Positions 4,942 through 6,885 of a DNA stretch of 6,885 nt are shown in pieces; within the stretch, counting starts at the first letter, position 1; every line of letters starts with the position of its first letter. The position numbers and the translations under genes were made by a program. The notes beneath the pieces are model-generated. The model made no database searches, was not told the DNA's origin, and saw only the letters and a program-made list of their open reading frames with translations. This DNA is from Sulfurimonadaceae bacterium (GTDB lineage: Bacteria; Campylobacterota; Campylobacteria; Campylobacterales; Sulfurimonadaceae). Location of the stretch: NCBI GenBank assembly GCA_028685945.1, contig JAQUCZ010000056.1:1-6885 (forward strand). Reading direction: 5' to 3'.

Positions 4942-6336
4942 CTATTTTTTTATCATCGTTTCGAGCGAAAAACTAAATACCGAACCTTTTGCATACTCCG
5001 ATTTGATACGAAGCGACGATTTATGCGCCTTGAGAATATAGCTCACCATCGCAAGCCCTAGCCCCATCGAGTTGTCCCAGCTGTTTTTGTGAATACGGTA
5101 AAACTTCGACGTCACTTTTTCCAAATGCTCCTCTTTGATCCCGATCCCTTTGTCGTGAACCTCCAGTATGTTGTCGTTTAGCCGCACGGTCACTTCCGAT
5201 TCGGAGTATTTGAGTGCGTTGTCTATAAGGTTGTTGAGCACGATCTCCATCATGTTTTTATCTGCTTTAATGCTGCAGGGTTGCATCTCTACTTTGATCT
5301 TTCGATCGCGGTATTTCGAGGCTAGGTTGGTTGCGACCTCTTCTGCAAGCGTTTTTATGTCAAAGCGCACCTCTTTGATCTCAAGGTCGTTGTTTTCAAG
5401 CTTGACCGAAAGCGCCAAACGATCGAGCATCATAGAGATTTTTGCGCCGTTAGATTCTATCTTGCCCAAAAATTTCTCACGAATCTTCACGTCCATATCC
5501 AAATCGTCGTGCAGCGTTTGCGCATAGCCGATAATCGAAGCGACGGGGTTTTTAAACTCGTGCGAAATCGCCGAGAGGATATCGTTGCGCTGTTTGTTCA
5601 TAAGGCGCAATTTGGCGGTGTATTTACGCTTTTGTTTGTCACGGTTGGCAAGTTTTTTCACCACGTTTTTAAGCATCAAAGAGATGTAAAGAAACTCGTG
5701 AAAATATTTGGTTTTTACCACCGCTTTGTAGTTTTTGTTCGCTATCTCGTCGAGATATTTGGTAAGCTGCCTGATGTCGTAAACGATCCGCTCGCTCATC
5801 TTTTTGGAGATGTAATAGGCAAAAATAATCACGAGAGCAAACACCAAAGCAAGCTTCGTCCAAAGGGAATAGAAATTCCCCATCACACGCTCCAAAGAGA
5901 TCGACATCCGCAGATACACGGGTGCCCCTTTGTAGGTTGATTTTTTGGCGACGTACAAAAAGTCGGTATTAACGCTGTTAGAATAACGCACGATCGAAGC
6001 AAACTCCTCTTTGTTTGCCCCGATCACCTCGTAGCGCGAACCGTGGTTGTCCATCTCCTCTTTTTGCTTGTCCGACTCCGCCAAAACCACCCCGTCATCG
6101 TCTATGACGGTGACGCGCAGCCCCGTTGCTTTGGCTATTTTCTTGGCATGTAGATCCAAATCGTCGAGATTTTCTATGTCGAGTTCAAGCATCATGATGG
6201 TGTCTTGAAGATGCTTTTGGTTGTGTTCGACGATGATGGTTTTGAGGGTAACGTAGCTGATGAGCAGCGAAACAAAAAGAGTTCCCGCCAAAAGGAGGAT
6301 AAATTTGAGAATAAAAACCTGATGGATTTTTAGCAC
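4942..6336 (-). CDS. Sensor histidine kinase with PhoR-like extracytoplasmic domain
   Basis: This 464-residue membrane protein, translated from GTG, is the sensor of a two-component system. A first membrane helix spans about residues 8-32 and a second about 160-177. Between them lies a periplasmic domain with TGLRVTVIDDDGVVLAES and MDNHGSRYEV, the pattern seen in PhoR-type sensors. A HAMP-like or linker helix follows, then the H box SAISHEFKNPVASIIGYA with phospho-acceptor H259, N box NNLIDNALKYS (368-378), G1 DKGIGI (395-400), F box FYR (412-414) and G2 GLGLAM. All catalytic boxes are intact. The GTG at 6334-6336 overlaps the response regulator's stop by 7 nt, which indicates coupled translation; the frame is open further upstream but that part lies over the regulator's wHTH and is not needed. 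The signal sensed is unknown; a phosphate-type role is only suggested by the sensor pattern, and no pst genes are present. Confidence 0.9.
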   Translation of the reverse strand: MLKIHQVFILKFILLLAGTLFVSLLISYVTLKTIIVEHNQKHLQDTIMMLELDIENLDDLDLHAKKIAKATGLRVTVIDDDGVVLAESDKQKEEMDNHGSRYEVIGANKEEFASIVRYSNSVNTDFLYVAKKSTYKGAPVYLRMSISLERVMGNFYSLWTKLALVFALVIIFAYYISKKMSERIVYDIRQLTKYLDEIANKNYKAVVKTKYFHEFLYISLMLKNVVKKLANRDKQKRKYTAKLRLMNKQRNDILSAISHEFKNPVASIIGYAQTLHDDLDMDVKIREKFLGKIESNGAKISMMLDRLALSVKLENNDLEIKEVRFDIKTLAEEVATNLASKYRDRKIKVEMQPCSIKADKNMMEIVLNNLIDNALKYSESEVTVRLNDNILEVHDKGIGIKEEHLEKVTSKFYRIHKNSWDNSMGLGLAMVSYILKAHKSSLRIKSEYAKGSVFSFSLETMIKK

Positions 6337-6885
6337 AGTTTGTACCCGACCCCGCGCACCGTTTGGATGTAGTCTTTTGTTTTGTCGGGGTCTATTTTTT
6401 CTTTGAGGCGGTTGATAGCTACGTTGACGGTGCGGTACTGGTAAGTTTCGGCGTCGTTCCATACGTTCTCTAAAAGATAATCGCGGTCTAAAACGCTGTT
6501 TTTGTTGACGATGAACTCGTAAAGCAGATCAAATTCCAGCTTGGTTACGTCCACTTTTTCCCCCGCTACGCTCAGGGTTCTGGAACTTTTATCGAGTACC
6601 AAATCGCGATGGGAGACCATCCCCTCGTTATGTTTTTTCGCGGTGCGCTTGAGGATCGCTTTGACGCGTAAAATAAGCTCTTTCATGTTAAAAGGCTTGG
6701 TGATGTAATCGTCCCCGCCGCGCAAAAACCCCTCCTCTATATCGGAATCGGCACTTTTTGCGCTGACGTAGATAACGGGGGTCGTGATCCCCTCGGCGCG
6801 CAGCGAAGCGACAAATTCGCTCCCCTCTACCCCCGGAAGGTTGCGATCCATAATCAAAAGATCTATCTCCTCCTCCTCCAAAATC
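6330..6885 (-). CDS. OmpR/PhoB-family response regulator (N-terminus outside window)
   Basis: This is the cognate regulator of the downstream kinase. The visible 184 codons start inside the receiver domain: the phospho-acceptor Asp is in LLIMDRNLPG (codon at 6846-6848), followed by the conserved Ser in YVSAK and Lys in ITKPF. A short linker leads to a winged-helix DNA-binding domain: VTKLEFDLLYEFIVN, LLENVWND, the recognition helix YRTVNVAINRLKEKID, and the terminal wing TVRGVGYKLC. The first 40 or so residues, including the acidic metal-binding pair, lie beyond the right edge. A TTG at 6879-6881 is an internal Leu codon and not the start, because the receiver domain continues upstream. The gene overlaps the kinase by 7 nt, and phosphorylation would be expected to promote dimerisation and promoter binding. 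Confidence 0.93.
   Translation of the reverse strand, partial: ILEEEEIDLLIMDRNLPGVEGSEFVASLRAEGITTPVIYVSAKSADSDIEEGFLRGGDDYITKPFNMKELILRVKAILKRTAKKHNEGMVSHRDLVLDKSSRTLSVAGEKVDVTKLEFDLLYEFIVNKNSVLDRDYLLENVWNDAETYQYRTVNVAINRLKEKIDPDKTKDYIQTVRGVGYKLC

Noticed and set aside
4762..5061. A 99-codon plus-strand open frame across the HTH gene, the gap and the kinase end
   Set aside because: It is antisense to two well supported genes and has no recognisable domain or start signal.
4942..6462. A longer kinase reading frame starting at an ATG at 6462
   Set aside because: The extra 42 residues are Arg/Pro-rich, lie over the response regulator's conserved wHTH and have no membrane or kinase character. 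The GTG at 6336 places the first membrane helix near the N-terminus as expected.
6866..6881. TTG at 6879-6881 as the start of the response regulator
   Set aside because: The receiver domain would lack its first strand and acidic pair, and the frame stays open to the window edge, so this is an internal codon. The GGA repeats after it simply encode four Glu residues.
1..6885. CRISPR array, tRNA, rRNA, insertion sequence or attachment site
   Set aside because: I looked for regularly spaced repeats, cloverleaf-like segments, transposase motifs and terminal inverted repeats and found none; the gaps between genes are all shorter than 130 nt.

Overview
The window looks like chromosomal DNA of a Campylobacterota (epsilonproteobacterial) species of the Sulfurimonas/Sulfuricurvum type. 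This is inferred from the style of the encoded proteins, tight gene packing with overlapping ends, promoters that show a good -10 box (TATAAT, TACAAT) in T-rich surroundings without a clear -35, and housekeeping genes at roughly 45-48% GC. The genus is not proven by anything in the sequence.

Layout, left to right. (1) Positions 1-313, plus strand: the last 103 codons of glutamate racemase (murI), with its second active-site Cys/His. (2) 288-963, minus strand: a two-gene MNT-HEPN toxin-antitoxin module, mntA-like nucleotidyltransferase antitoxin first and hepT-like HEPN RNase toxin second. The genes overlap by 8 nt, and the toxin gene runs 26 nt into the 3' end of murI. This stretch is clearly more AT-rich than its surroundings. 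(3) 964-1092: a divergent promoter region. (4) 1093-2844, plus strand: an EAL - CBS pair - GGDEF cyclic-di-GMP protein with an intact EAL phosphodiesterase site and a modified GGDEF motif (GGDDF); its ATG sits just downstream of a -10 box, suggesting a leaderless mRNA. (5) 2912-4660, plus strand: dnaX, the clamp-loader ATPase. (6) 4657-4869, minus strand: a 70-residue helix-turn-helix protein resembling the N-terminal domain of phage CI repressors. (7) 4942-6336, minus strand: a membrane sensor histidine kinase with a PhoR-like extracytoplasmic domain. (8) 6330-6885, minus strand: its OmpR/PhoB-type response regulator, cut by the window edge.

The response regulator and kinase overlap by 7 nt and form one operon. 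The small HTH gene follows 72 nt downstream on the same strand and may be co-transcribed or driven by its own promoter. The accessory element is the HepT/MntA module inserted between murI and the c-di-GMP gene. Both components belong to described families; I see no CRISPR array, tRNA, rRNA, insertion sequence or prophage structural gene. The less ordinary points are the module's position and composition, the leaderless c-di-GMP gene, the tandem EAL-CBS-GGDDF architecture, the CI-like regulator next to a two-component system, and a weak hint of a short dnaX product.
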